A stretch of DNA of 64,000 bases from Streptomyces tirandamycinicus (GCF_003097515.1 NZ_CP029188.1:2916501-2980500); one strand, 5' to 3'; counted from the stretch's first letter, positions 18,881 through 27,883 are shown. Notes: generated from the letters alone by a model not told the origin. A program made the numbers and translations.

Positions 18881-21800
18881 TGGCGGACCTGGGCGATCTG
18901 GGCAAGGCCCTCGACCGGGGCATCGACCTCGTCGACAACGGCATCGACAAGGCCAAGGAGAAGGTCGGCGAGGGAATCGACTGGACGACCGACCGGATCG
19001 GCGACGGCCTGGAGAAGGTCGGTGCGGACGGCTGGGCGGACAGCGTCGAGGACTGGGGCGACGAGACCGCCTCGTCGCTCGGCGCCGAGGTGGGCGAGCA
19101 GCAGCTCGGGCAGACCGAGCAGGCCGAGGAGCTCATCCACGGCAACCCGGAGGCGATCGCGTCGACGGTGAAGAACCTCCGCGACTTCCAGCGGGCGTTC
19201 GATCTCGTCGGCGACGGGATGAAGAGGCTCGACTCCGCCCACTGGAAGGGCGAGGCGGCGGACACCTTCCGCGCGAAGTTCCAGACGCTGCCGACCGACT
19301 GGCTGCACGCCGCCGACGCCTTCGAGGCCGCCGCCAAGGCCCTGGAGACCTACGCGAAGGCGGTCACCGGCGCCCAGGGCAGGGCGCGGGAGGCCATCGC
19401 CCTGCACAAGGAGGGCGAAGCGGAGTCCAGGGCGGCGGTCGACGCGTACAACAAGAGGGTCGACGCCTACAACGCCGCCCGGAACAGCGACAGCCCGCCG
19501 CCGAGGCCCGGCCCGTTCACCGACCCGGGCAGGGCCAAGCGGGAGCGGGCGCGGGAGGTCCTGAACGAGGCCCGCCGGCACCGGAACGAGGCCGCGGACA
19601 CCGCGAAGACGGCGGTCACGGCGGCCATGGCCCATGCCCCGAAGGAGCCCACGGGCCTCGGGAAGGCCAGGCTGGAGCTGACGGACTACGTCCTCGGCCA
19701 GAGCGTGGAGGTGACCCACCTGGCCGGAGGTGCCGTCAAGGGGACGGCGGGCCTGATCAACTTCGTCCGTTCGGTCAACCCGATCGACGCGTACAACCTG
19801 ACCCACCCGGCCGAGTACTACAAGGGTCTCAACATGACCCTGGCCGGGCTCGTCTCCACCGCCGCCAACCCCGACCGCGCGCTGAAGAACGCCTGGGACG
19901 CGGCGAAGGGCGATCCGTCCGAGTTCATCGGGCGGCTCATCCCGGAGATCGTCGGCACCAAGGGCGCCGGTCTGGTCCGGGGCGGGCTCAGGGCCGGGGC
20001 GAAGGCCGCCCCCGACACCCCGTCCAAGGCCCGCGACGGGCAGCGCGGGGATCCCGACGGCAAGGGCAAGCAGTGCGGCGAGACCCGGTGCGACGGCGAC
20101 CCGGTCGACGTCGCGAACGGCCGGGTGCTGCTGCCGCAGACGGACATCGCCCTCCCGGGCTCGCTGCCGCTGATGTTCCGGCGCACCTTCGACTCGTCGT
20201 ACCGGGCGGGCCGCTGGTTCGGGCCGACCTGGTCCAGCACCGTCGACCAGCGACTGGAGATCGACTCCGAGGGCGTGGTCCTCGCCTGCGACGAAGGCAG
20301 TCTGCTCGCCTATCCGCATCCCGCCCCGGGCGTCCCGGTGCTGCCCACGCACGGCAGGCGCTGGCCGCTGGACCGTACCGGCGACGGCTACACGGTCACC
20401 GACCCCGGCACCGGCCGGGTGTGGCACTTCACCCACCACACCGACGAACTGGCGCTACTGGCCCGGATCGACGACCGCAACGGCCGCTGGATCGCCTTCG
20501 ACCACGACGAGTCCGGCGCCCCGACGTCGATCGTCCACCACGGCGGCTACCACCTGAAGATCACCACCACGGACGGCAGGGTGACCGCCCTGCACCTCGC
20601 GGGCGCCGCCCCGGACGGCTCGGACCAGGAGATCCTGCGGTACGGCTACACGGACGGGCATCTGACGGAGGTCGTCAACTCCACCGGCCGGCCGGTGCGG
20701 TTCGGCTACGACGGCCTCGGCCGCATGACGTCGTGGACCGACACCAACGGTGGCCACTACGACTACGTCTACGACGACCTCGACCGGTGCGTGTACCAGT
20801 CCGGCACCAACGGCCATGTCGAGTCCCGCTTCACCTGGGACGGCACCGACCCGGACAGCGGCCTGCGCACCACCTCGATGACCGACGGCCTCGGCCACAC
20901 CAAGCGCTACCTGATCAACGAGCGGCAGCAGGTCGTCGCCGAGATCGACGCGAACGGCGGTGTCACCCGCTTCGCGTACGACCCGTTCAACCGGCTGCTG
21001 GCCACCACCGACCCGCTCGGCCACACCACCGCCACCACGTACGACGAGGGCGGGCGCCCGGTGACCGTGCGGCGGCCCGACGGCCGGGTGCTGTCGGCCG
21101 AGTACGACGGCCTGGGCCTTCCGGTGCGGGTACGCGGCGCAGACGGAACGGTGGTGCGCCGTACGTACGACGAGCGCGGCAACCACACCTCCGCGACCGA
21201 CGCCTCGGGTGCCACCACGCGCATCACCTACGACCGGGCCGGCCACCCGACGTCGGTCACCGACACACTCGGACACACCACGCGCGTGCGCTGCGACCGG
21301 GCGGGGCTGCCGCTGGAGATCACCGACCCGCTGGGCGCCACGACACGCTGCGAACGGGACGCCTTCGGCCGGCCGGTCACCGTCACCGACCCACTCGGCG
21401 CGGTCACCCGCCTGGAGTGGACGGTCGAGGGGAAGCTCGCGCGGCGCGTCGAGGCGGACGGCGGCGTGCGGTCCTGGACGTACGACGGCGAGGGCAACTG
21501 CACCAGCCACACCGACGCCATGGGCGGCGTCACCACCTACGAGTACACGGACTTCGACCTGCTGGCGGCCCGGACCGGGCCGGACGGGGTGCGGTACGAG
21601 TTCACCCACGACTGCAATCTGCGACTCACCCGGGTGACCAACCCTCAGGGGCTGACCTGGGACTACGCGTACGACCCGACCGGCCTGCCGATATCGGAGA
21701 CGGACTTCGACGGCCGCACCCTCACCTACGCGTACGACGCGGCCGGCCGCCTGGTGTCCCGGGAGAACGGCCTCGGCCAGCGTGTGCGGCTCGAACACAA

Positions 21801-23619
21801 CGCGCTCGGCCAGGTCGTACGCAAGGACGCCGACGGCTCCGTCACCACCTACGAGTACGACGTCTTCGACGAACTCGCGGTGGCGGCGAACCCGGACGCG
21901 ACACTGAAGCGGCTGCGCGACCGGTACGGCCGCCTCCGGACGGAGTCGGTCAACGGCCGCGAGACGACGTTCTCCCACGACGCGGCGGGCAGGCGGACCG
22001 GAAGGACGACGCCCACCGGGGCGGTCAGCACCTGGTCCTACGACGCGGCCGGCCGCCGCACCGAGCTGACCACCTCCGGACGGACCATCGGCTTCGACCG
22101 CGACCCCGCAGGCCGGGAACTCGCCCGCCACATCGGCGGGACGGTCACGCTCCACCACGCCTTCGACCTACTGGGCCGGCTCACGGAGCAGCACGTCACG
22201 GCCGCGGGCGGCAGCCTCCAGCGGCGCGGCTACACCTACCGCGTGGACGGCTACCTCGTCGGCGTCGACGACCGGCTCTCCGGTACGCGGACGTTCGACC
22301 TGGACGCCGAAGGCCGCGTCACCGCCGTCCACGCCGCGAACTGGACCGAGCGGTACGCCTACGACGCGGCGGGCAACCAGACCGACGCGTCCTGGCCCGC
22401 CACCCACCCGGGCCACGAGGCCACCGGCCCCCGCGCCTACACGGGCACCCGCATCACCCGCGCCGGCGGCGTCCGCTACGAGCACGACGCCCAGGGCCGC
22501 ATCGTGCTCCGCCGCAAGACCCGCCTGTCACGCAAGCCGGACACCTGGCACTACACATGGGACGCCGAGGACCGGCTCACCTCGGTCACCACACCCGACG
22601 GCACGGTGTGGCGCTACCGCTACGACGCGCTGGGGCGCCGCATCGCCAAGCAGCGCCTCGCCGGCGACGGCGAGACCGTGCTCGAACAGGTCACCTTCAC
22701 CTGGGACGGCGCGACCCTCTGCGAACAGACCACCGAGTCCGCGGACCTGCCCCACCCGGTCTCCCTGACCTGGGACCACGACGGCCTCCACCCGCTCACC
22801 CAGACCGAACGCATCCTCCCGGCGGGCACATCGCAGGACCCAGGCACCTCCCGACTCCCCCAGGAGGCGGTCGACGAGCGCTTCTTCGCCATCGTCACGG
22901 ACCTGGTGGGCACCCCGAGCGAACTCGTCGACGAGTCGGGCGAGATCGCCTGGCGCACACGGAGCACGCTGTGGGGGACGACGGCGTGGACGACGTCGAG
23001 CACGGCATACACACCGCTGCGCTTCCCGGGGCAGTACTTCGACCCGGAGACGGGGCTGCACTACAACTTCCACCGGCACTACGACCCGGAGACGGCGCGG
23101 TACCTGTCGGCGGACCCTTTGGGGCTCAATGCGGCACCCAACCCCGCTAGCTACATTCACAACCCCTTCACCTGGGCCGACCCTTTGGGGCTCACGCCGT
23201 GCCCACCGAAGGGGGAGCATTCCAACCCCTTCGAAAGTCGTGGGGATGCCGAACGAGCCGCTTTCGAATCCGCCGGCGTGCCATACGGAACCGTTCCTGA
23301 TGAACAATGGGTCGTCACGGGCGACATACGGATGAGAAATATGCCGGGGCACGTTTACGCCAAAGACGAAACCCACTGGGGCCACTTCCGTCAATTTGAA
23401 ACAGAAAAAGGCTCTCGCGTAGTAGTCGAGCACACGCACGATCCGGCTGGGCCGCATTTCCATGCTGGCGGACCAAAGGGCAAGACCACCGAAGAACAAA
23501 CGCGCAACTTTGTGAATTTCGGCTGGGACAATACAGCCGAAGGGTACGGTAAAATGGAGCGCTACCGGGCGATCGACAAGCCCGGAGGTGATCACCACTT
23601 CTTCTTCGAAGGGGGATAA
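18880..23619 (+). CDS. RHS/YD-repeat polymorphic toxin with T7SS-like N-terminus
   Basis: The 1,579-residue protein is laid out as follows. Residues 1 to ~390 form a long helical WXG/LXG-like region (MADLGDLGKALDRGIDLVDN). A DUF6531 start is at ~405–450 (GDPVDVANGRVLLPQTDIAL). About 25 YD repeats (e.g. YDALGR, YEYDVFDEL) run at ~500–1340 and form the RHS shell. The RHS core ends at ~1435 (YFDPETGLHYNFHRHYDP … DPLGLTPC). The toxin tip is at ~1445–1579, with PHFHAGGPKG, VNFGWDN and a final DHHFFFEGG. The conserved His residues suggest a nuclease-like toxin, but I cannot name the family. The tip has clearly lower G+C than the shell, as expected for a swapped module. The immunity gene follows after six bases. 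Confidence 0.9.
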   Translation: MADLGDLGKALDRGIDLVDNGIDKAKEKVGEGIDWTTDRIGDGLEKVGADGWADSVEDWGDETASSLGAEVGEQQLGQTEQAEELIHGNPEAIASTVKNLRDFQRAFDLVGDGMKRLDSAHWKGEAADTFRAKFQTLPTDWLHAADAFEAAAKALETYAKAVTGAQGRAREAIALHKEGEAESRAAVDAYNKRVDAYNAARNSDSPPPRPGPFTDPGRAKRERAREVLNEARRHRNEAADTAKTAVTAAMAHAPKEPTGLGKARLELTDYVLGQSVEVTHLAGGAVKGTAGLINFVRSVNPIDAYNLTHPAEYYKGLNMTLAGLVSTAANPDRALKNAWDAAKGDPSEFIGRLIPEIVGTKGAGLVRGGLRAGAKAAPDTPSKARDGQRGDPDGKGKQCGETRCDGDPVDVANGRVLLPQTDIALPGSLPLMFRRTFDSSYRAGRWFGPTWSSTVDQRLEIDSEGVVLACDEGSLLAYPHPAPGVPVLPTHGRRWPLDRTGDGYTVTDPGTGRVWHFTHHTDELALLARIDDRNGRWIAFDHDESGAPTSIVHHGGYHLKITTTDGRVTALHLAGAAPDGSDQEILRYGYTDGHLTEVVNSTGRPVRFGYDGLGRMTSWTDTNGGHYDYVYDDLDRCVYQSGTNGHVESRFTWDGTDPDSGLRTTSMTDGLGHTKRYLINERQQVVAEIDANGGVTRFAYDPFNRLLATTDPLGHTTATTYDEGGRPVTVRRPDGRVLSAEYDGLGLPVRVRGADGTVVRRTYDERGNHTSATDASGATTRITYDRAGHPTSVTDTLGHTTRVRCDRAGLPLEITDPLGATTRCERDAFGRPVTVTDPLGAVTRLEWTVEGKLARRVEADGGVRSWTYDGEGNCTSHTDAMGGVTTYEYTDFDLLAARTGPDGVRYEFTHDCNLRLTRVTNPQGLTWDYAYDPTGLPISETDFDGRTLTYAYDAAGRLVSRENGLGQRVRLEHNALGQVVRKDADGSVTTYEYDVFDELAVAANPDATLKRLRDRYGRLRTESVNGRETTFSHDAAGRRTGRTTPTGAVSTWSYDAAGRRTELTTSGRTIGFDRDPAGRELARHIGGTVTLHHAFDLLGRLTEQHVTAAGGSLQRRGYTYRVDGYLVGVDDRLSGTRTFDLDAEGRVTAVHAANWTERYAYDAAGNQTDASWPATHPGHEATGPRAYTGTRITRAGGVRYEHDAQGRIVLRRKTRLSRKPDTWHYTWDAEDRLTSVTTPDGTVWRYRYDALGRRIAKQRLAGDGETVLEQVTFTWDGATLCEQTTESADLPHPVSLTWDHDGLHPLTQTERILPAGTSQDPGTSRLPQEAVDERFFAIVTDLVGTPSELVDESGEIAWRTRSTLWGTTAWTTSSTAYTPLRFPGQYFDPETGLHYNFHRHYDPETARYLSADPLGLNAAPNPASYIHNPFTWADPLGLTPCPPKGEHSNPFESRGDAERAAFESAGVPYGTVPDEQWVVTGDIRMRNMPGHVYAKDETHWGHFRQFETEKGSRVVVEHTHDPAGPHFHAGGPKGKTTEEQTRNFVNFGWDNTAEGYGKMERYRAIDKPGGDHHFFFEGG

Positions 23620-23625
23620 TCCGCT

Positions 23626-24066
23626 GTGAAAATTCAAGAGAAGGCTCTACTGGACAAGATCCGGGGAAGCCGCCTCAAGCCCATTGGACTCGTCAAGGAC
23701 AGCATTGGCGTGACGGTTGATGAAGCTTGGCGCAAGATCGCGAATTTCGCGGTTGAACCATCTGTGACGTTGCCATTGAGGGGCGAACGGACCGCCGAGC
23801 ATGTAAATACGCACTGGCGGCAATTGGCGCGCGATGCAGGGATCTTTTCCGACAATGAAACCTTCCTCATCACGGTCGTGACAACTGGCAGCGGCGATCT
23901 TGGCTGGGTGGAGGTCCAGCTGACCCCCGAGACGGACGTTTCTCGACTCAGGGACGATCAAGACAGAATCGAATTCATTGCACGCTCCCATAGCGGTCAT
24001 CACGTTTGCGGCGTAACCGCGGAGGAGTATGACTATTGGATTGTCTCGCTTCCGATGGATGAATGA
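23626..24066 (+). CDS. Probable immunity protein for the RHS toxin
   Basis: The 146-residue soluble acidic protein starts with GTG only six bases after the RHS stop and shares the lowered G+C of the toxin tip. It begins MKIQEKALLDKIRGSRLKP, has a central SVTLPLRGERTAEHVN and ends VCGVTAEEYDYWIVSLPMDE. I recognise no named immunity family. Position, size, composition and acidity support the immunity role. In such cassettes the protein binds and blocks the cognate toxin in the producing cell (known for the system class). Confidence 0.7.
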   Translation: MKIQEKALLDKIRGSRLKPIGLVKDSIGVTVDEAWRKIANFAVEPSVTLPLRGERTAEHVNTHWRQLARDAGIFSDNETFLITVVTTGSGDLGWVEVQLTPETDVSRLRDDQDRIEFIARSHSGHHVCGVTAEEYDYWIVSLPMDE

Positions 24067-24192
24067 CGCCGACGTCCCCTATCCGCATTTCCACGCCGGA
24101 CAACCCAAGGGGCGGCAACAATGCGGATACAACAGGAGAACGATACCAGCAGGTCGGCGAACAAGCGTCACATCTACCATAAAGGCCGATAG
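24063..24192 (+). pseudogene. Decayed C-terminal tail of a second RHS toxin
   Basis: Right after the first immunity gene the DNA encodes, in one frame, NDADVPYPHFHAGQPKG, closely matching the intact toxin's DPAGPHFHAGGPKG. Shifted by one base, the next frame gives TGERYQQVGE, matching MERYRAIDK. Shifted again it gives RHIYHKGR followed by a stop, matching DHHFFFEGG plus stop. So the last ~45 codons of a homologous toxin tip are present in the right order with two frameshifts and no upstream part. It is followed 11 bases later by its own immunity-like gene, as in displaced toxin-immunity modules. Confidence 0.7.
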
Positions 24193-24203
24193 GATTCCGC
24201 AGC

Positions 24204-24650
24204 GTGAACGAGGAATTGAGGAAAAGACTACTCCTCGCGGAGGAACTGAAACGAAAAGAAGAAATTGAGCAAGAGCTCCCCATGGACATTTTCCGAGGGT
24301 TCGTGAATGACTTCCCAACTCCCGACTGGGTCGACAGGTCACTCTCGAGGTTCAGGCGAATGGGATCTCAACCGGATTTCTCGATCACGACCGAGAGCCT
24401 GATGGAACTGGGGGACTGGATTGAGTCAATAGAAAGAGGCAGCAGCCTGGGCGAGGAATCGCTCTGCAAGACCGGATTGCAGCACTTTCCATGGCTGAAG
24501 TATTCCTACAGAAGGCCGACTTGGGCGGAGTCCTTGCTTCGTACAATCGGTCGAGATCTCGTTCTTCTGTCCGCAGATCGGAAGACGATGCTCGTCGTCT
24601 TCGAGGAGGAGTACGAGTACATCGCATTCACTGCCTCGGACCTCACGTAG
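24204..24650 (+). CDS. Immunity-like protein behind the decayed toxin tail
   Basis: The 148-residue acidic protein starts MNEELRKRLLLAEELKRKEE, continues with FPTPDWVDRSLSRFRRMG and ends DRKTMLVVFEEEYEYIAFTA. No named family is recognised. GTG start with AGGA upstream. It lies directly downstream of the frameshifted toxin remnant and shares its low G+C, so I infer it is the immunity gene retained after the toxin was displaced by the newer RHS tip. Retained immunity can protect against kin still carrying the older toxin. Confidence 0.65.
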   Translation: MNEELRKRLLLAEELKRKEEIEQELPMDIFRGFVNDFPTPDWVDRSLSRFRRMGSQPDFSITTESLMELGDWIESIERGSSLGEESLCKTGLQHFPWLKYSYRRPTWAESLLRTIGRDLVLLSADRKTMLVVFEEEYEYIAFTASDLT

Positions 24651-24731
24651 TCCACGCACGCGGCTCAGCATCCTTGATGATGCCCACGACCGCCTTGTCA
24701 TCACGCCCTCTATTTTTCCCACCTGAATTGA

Positions 24732-25211
24732 TTACCACACACCATCCTTCCCGATCCTCGAGGGGCGGGAAGCACCTTCCACTTTGGCTTGCGCCCTACC
24801 GTGCGCCGGAAGCGGAGACGACAGCCTTTCCTGTACGTCCTTGACGAACGCCTCACCGCCGTGTGGTGGTAGGGCACGACGCCACCACCGTGGCTCGTCG
24901 GGCCTAATCACCGGTCCTCTTGCGATCAGTTCTCGGAACACGTCATCGCTGCGTCGAACCGCAGACAGGAAGTCCTCGAACTCGTCTGCGTGCCAAGTGG
25001 CCTCATCGTTCAGAGCTAGATCCAGCAGGTCCCGGACAGAGATATCGTGCAGGTACTCGCTGTAGTCCATCTCGTAGCCCTCTAGGCAGTCCTCGACTAA
25101 GCTGCGCCACCCCTCACACGATCTCCACGGGTCGTCCGACCACAGCCAGCCTGCCGCAGTGGCTACCCGAGTGAAGGCTGCGCTCAGCGTCTGCTCGCCA
25201 GGCTCGGTCAT
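24732..25211 (-). CDS. Immunity-like small acidic protein
   Basis: The 159-residue acidic protein is rich in Trp, Asp and Glu, with GWLWSDDPWRSCEGWRSLVE near the start and DYSEYLHDISVRDLLDLAL in the middle. I recall similar small proteins next to polymorphic toxin fragments in Streptomyces but cannot name a family. Its ATG overlaps the stop of the upstream 77-residue toxin-like fragment by 4 bp, the usual toxin-immunity coupling. It is on the opposite strand to the RHS cassette and converges with the immunity gene at 24204–24650. Confidence 0.6.
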   Translation of the reverse strand: MTEPGEQTLSAAFTRVATAAGWLWSDDPWRSCEGWRSLVEDCLEGYEMDYSEYLHDISVRDLLDLALNDEATWHADEFEDFLSAVRRSDDVFRELIARGPVIRPDEPRWWRRALPPHGGEAFVKDVQERLSSPLPAHGRAQAKVEGASRPSRIGKDGVW

Positions 25212-25441
25212 GTGAACTGCTCCCGAAAGTACTGCATTAGATCCATATGCGGGCTGAAGAAGGTCGAGATAGTTCCTGAACCGTTCATGTAACCCAAAGT
25301 ACCCCGCCCCCTGATCGATCCGGAAAACTCTACCGAGATCGAAGGAAGCATGACAGAGCCCTGCGGCCCAGCTCCCGCCATGAACGAACGAGCCGATTCA
25401 CGGCAGCACTCGAAACCACCTCGACCGATGGATTCCGGCAT
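25208..25441 (-). pseudogene. Toxin-like C-terminal fragment
   Basis: The 77 residues carry a pattern I associate with the C-terminal end of some secreted polymorphic toxins: FECCRESARSFMAG … IRGRGTLGYMNGSGTISTFF, then a final DLMQYFREQF. This resembles the 'GTIRTFFKP' type ending. The first half expected for that domain may survive in another frame just upstream (KREAQHAGIH at about 25440–25480), suggesting a frameshift. Coupled by a 4-bp overlap to the immunity-like gene. It could instead be a genuine small ORF with an RBS-like GAGAAG before its ATG. Confidence 0.45.
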
Positions 25442-25511
25442 GTTGGGCTTCTCTTTTGTGGACCTGTGATTTTGCCCCGTTTGATCCTCTTGACCCCATC
25501 ACGCGCTCCCC

Positions 25512-25886
25512 TCATGCGGACATGAGGCTGTTGAAGTCGGGGCGAGCAGCGACTACTGCGCCCGATCCCTTGCAAGACGGACTGTCGGCCGCCTTTGAGC
25601 CGCCCTTGATGGCCTTCTTGATGAGGCTCTCCAGAAGGCCCAATGCACCCACGAACAAAGCGACTGGCTCGAGATCAGCCCGGGTGCATGCCTGCACTTT
25701 CTCGCGCAGGGCCCGCAGGTCGAGGTGATCCTGCAGCATCGACACCTTGCTCCCCTCCGTTCGAAGGTGGTCCTCCAACTCGGCAAGGTTCCACCCCGCG
25801 CCCCCATCCCCGACAGGGTGGATGTCAGCGCCTCGAAGGCGCGCATCGAACCGGGCGGAAGAGTACCTGTCCGCTTTCGACTGCAT
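25512..25886 (-). CDS. Hypothetical protein coupled to the HATPase gene, perhaps a toxin remnant
   Basis: The 124-residue reading starts at an ATG that overlaps the HATPase stop (TGATG), which argues for translational coupling. It has a charged N-terminus, a helix LREKVQACTRADLEPVALF, a hydrophobic helix (GALGLLESLIKKAIK) and a Ser/Ala-rich end. I recognise no family. It may be an independent small protein, or the N-terminal remnant of the toxin whose tail lies at 25208–25441, since orientation and order fit. Confidence 0.4.
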   Translation of the reverse strand: MQSKADRYSSARFDARLRGADIHPVGDGGAGWNLAELEDHLRTEGSKVSMLQDHLDLRALREKVQACTRADLEPVALFVGALGLLESLIKKAIKGGSKAADSPSCKGSGAVVAARPDFNSLMSA

Positions 25887-26386
25887 CAGCGTGACAGTTG
25901 CGCACCACCACACCGTCCGCCCAGACGTTCGCCCCGGACACCGGGGGACGCGTCACCCGCGTCCAGAGCCGAGCTCAGCTCGGCCCAGACCGTCTTACCG
26001 ACGGAGCGGTCCGCCGAGCCCCAGGCCGTGGCGAGCGCGGAAACGACAAGAAGTCCGCGGCCCGCCTCGGCGTCGACCGACGGGGGTTTCGCGGCGGCGG
26101 TCGGGTGTCGTTCGGCGCACGCATCCGAGACCTCGATGCGGAGGGTGGTCGCCGTGAGCAGCAGGCGCAGCTCGAAGTCGCGGCCGGGGACACGCCCGTG
26201 GGTGACCGCGTTCGCCGCGAGTTCGGCGACGATCAGACTGGCGGCGTCGGAGAGTTCGCTGCCGTAAGGGATGCCCCAGCCGTCGAGGCGGTGCACGGCC
26301 AGGCGCCGGGCGAGGCGGGCGCCTCGGCGGGTGGCGCTGAGGCGTTGGATGAACTCGGCCGTGGAAGCGGCGGTTTCGGCTTTCAT
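25886..26386 (-). CDS. HATPase_c ATP-binding protein (anti-sigma-like, WhiJ-locus type)
   Basis: The 166-residue protein is a GHKL-type ATP-binding domain without a histidine-kinase partner domain. The N-box reads IVAELAANAVTHGRV and the G-box DAEAGRGLLVVSALA. Such proteins form three-gene families in Streptomyces with an HTH–DUF5753 protein and a DUF397 protein (whiJ/abaA-like loci). Here it is divergent from the HTH gene across ~135 bp. The C-terminal ~25 residues (Gly/Arg-rich) extend beyond the usual domain end. Function likely regulatory through protein binding; substrate unknown. Confidence 0.85.
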   Translation of the reverse strand: MKAETAASTAEFIQRLSATRRGARLARRLAVHRLDGWGIPYGSELSDAASLIVAELAANAVTHGRVPGRDFELRLLLTATTLRIEVSDACAERHPTAAAKPPSVDAEAGRGLLVVSALATAWGSADRSVGKTVWAELSSALDAGDASPGVRGERLGGRCGGAQLSR

Positions 26387-26521
26387 GTCACTGAGAGTGT
26401 CCGGTCATGAGTACCCTGACCAGGAGTGACGACGCGACGCAGCGTAGCCGTGCGGGTACGGCCGGGACGCTGTACGGGTCGTCGACCGTGACCAGTGCGG
26501 CAGGCGAGGGCGGTACGGGGT

Positions 26522-27391
26522 ATGGCGGATACCGGAGGCGAGGAGCGGCCCGAACGGCCGGTCGAGGAGGACGGGACGGCGCTGCTCTTCCACTCACTCG
26601 GCAAGCAGATCAAGGTGCTGCGGGAGGCAGCCGGGCTCAGCCAGCGGGAGCTGGGGGCGGCGACGCACTGCGGCGAGGCCCTGGTCTCCTCCATGGAGCG
26701 CGGAGTTCGGACGCCACAGCCGGCGTTCCTGCTGCTCGCGGACGAGGTGCTGGAGGCGCGGGGTGTGCTGAGGGCGGCGATCCCGGATGTGGAGAGGGCG
26801 CTGGCGAAGGCTCGGACGCGGCATCCGGACTGGTTCCGGGACTACGCGAAGGCCGAGGCGGAGGCCCTGGCGGTGCACGACTACAGCAATCAGGCGGTTC
26901 CCGGCCTTCTCCAGACCGAGGAGTACGCGCGGGCCGTCTTCACCCAACGGCGGCCCCTGCTCGACGAGCAAACCATCGAGAAGCGTGTGGCCGACCGACT
27001 GGCCCGCCAGCAGATCTTCGAGCGCTGGCCCGCCCCGACGTTCAGCTTCGTGGTGGAGGAGTCCGTGCTCCAGCGACCCATCGGTGGGGTGGGCGTGCAC
27101 GCGCACCAGTTGCGGCAGTTGCTCCACATCGGCCGGCTGCGGACGGTCGAACTCCAGGTGATGACCACTGATCGCGAGGAACATCCCAGCGTGGGCGGCG
27201 CGTTCATCCTGCTGACGCCCAAGGGACAGCGCCAGGTGGCATACACGGAGATCTACGGGCACTCCCGCCTGATCACCGACCATGAGGAGGTCCGCGTCTT
27301 CGCCGAACGCTATGGAGTCATCCGAGCCCAGGCTTTGACACCCCGCGACTCACTGTCCCTGATCGAGAAGAAGCTGGGAGAACTTCGATGA
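26522..27391 (+). CDS. XRE-type HTH regulator with DUF5753 (WhiJ-like)
   Basis: The 289-residue protein has an HTH at about residues 25–75 (LREAAGLSQRELGAATHCGE) and a DUF5753 region opening with YSNQAVPGLLQTEEYARAVF. The C-terminal half (VGGAFILLTPKGQRQVAYTE, YGVIRAQALTPRDSLSLI) is typical. I prefer the ATG at 26522, which begins MADTGGEERPERP, over the longer reading from 26495. It overlaps the DUF397 gene by 4 bp (ATGA). With the divergent HATPase gene it forms a complete WhiJ-type triad, known in S. coelicolor to influence development and antibiotic output. Confidence 0.9.
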   Translation: MADTGGEERPERPVEEDGTALLFHSLGKQIKVLREAAGLSQRELGAATHCGEALVSSMERGVRTPQPAFLLLADEVLEARGVLRAAIPDVERALAKARTRHPDWFRDYAKAEAEALAVHDYSNQAVPGLLQTEEYARAVFTQRRPLLDEQTIEKRVADRLARQQIFERWPAPTFSFVVEESVLQRPIGGVGVHAHQLRQLLHIGRLRTVELQVMTTDREEHPSVGGAFILLTPKGQRQVAYTEIYGHSRLITDHEEVRVFAERYGVIRAQALTPRDSLSLIEKKLGELR

Positions 27392-27570
27392 GCACCGAGC
27401 AACTGCGCTGGTTCAAGAGCAGCCACAGTGACGGCGAAGGCGGCGCATGCGTCGAGGTCGCCGCCTGTGCCGCCACCATCCACGTCCGCGACTCCAAGAA
27501 CACGGACGGCCCCATGCTCACGTTCGCCCTCACCTCCTGGGCCTCGTTCGTGTCGTTCACCCAGGACTGA
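27388..27570 (+). CDS. DUF397 small protein
   Basis: The 60-residue product matches the family along its length: LRWFKSSHSDGEGGACVEVA, IHVRDSKNTDGPMLTF and SWASFVSF. Translationally coupled to the HTH gene by the ATGA overlap, as is usual for these pairs. Probable partner or antagonist of that regulator. Confidence 0.92.
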   Translation: MSTEQLRWFKSSHSDGEGGACVEVAACAATIHVRDSKNTDGPMLTFALTSWASFVSFTQD

Positions 27571-27883
27571 CCCTGATGATCGCTGTGGCTCCGCCGGTCG
27601 TCTGCCCCCGGGACTGACCGCCGCTTCGGCTGTCCCTGCTGCGCCCAGGCCGTCCGGGCGGGGCCACGGCGAGCGTCGCCGGTCAGGAAGGGTTCGGGGG
27701 CCGCGGCTGCCCTGGCCCTGGAACCCCTTCAATCCCGTGCGGTGCTCCTCCTGGTCGAGATCGTGTGGAAGAGCAACCCGAAGAACGACCTCGTGACCAA
27801 GCGGAGGACTATCCGCAGATGGGCGTTCCGCTCCGAAGCAAAATTCGCGAGCCGAGAGGTTGAACGCCGTGCAGCATCGGTGA
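27571..27883. other. Spacer without a supported gene
   Basis: The 313 bp between the DUF397 gene and the next hypothetical gene contain open frames on both strands, but none resembles a known protein or has a convincing ribosome site. No strong hairpin or repeat was seen. Confidence 0.4.

Noticed and set aside
18786..23150. Plus-strand open frame rich in Arg/Gly parallel to the RHS gene
   Set aside because: A shifted-frame shadow of the RHS coding sequence.
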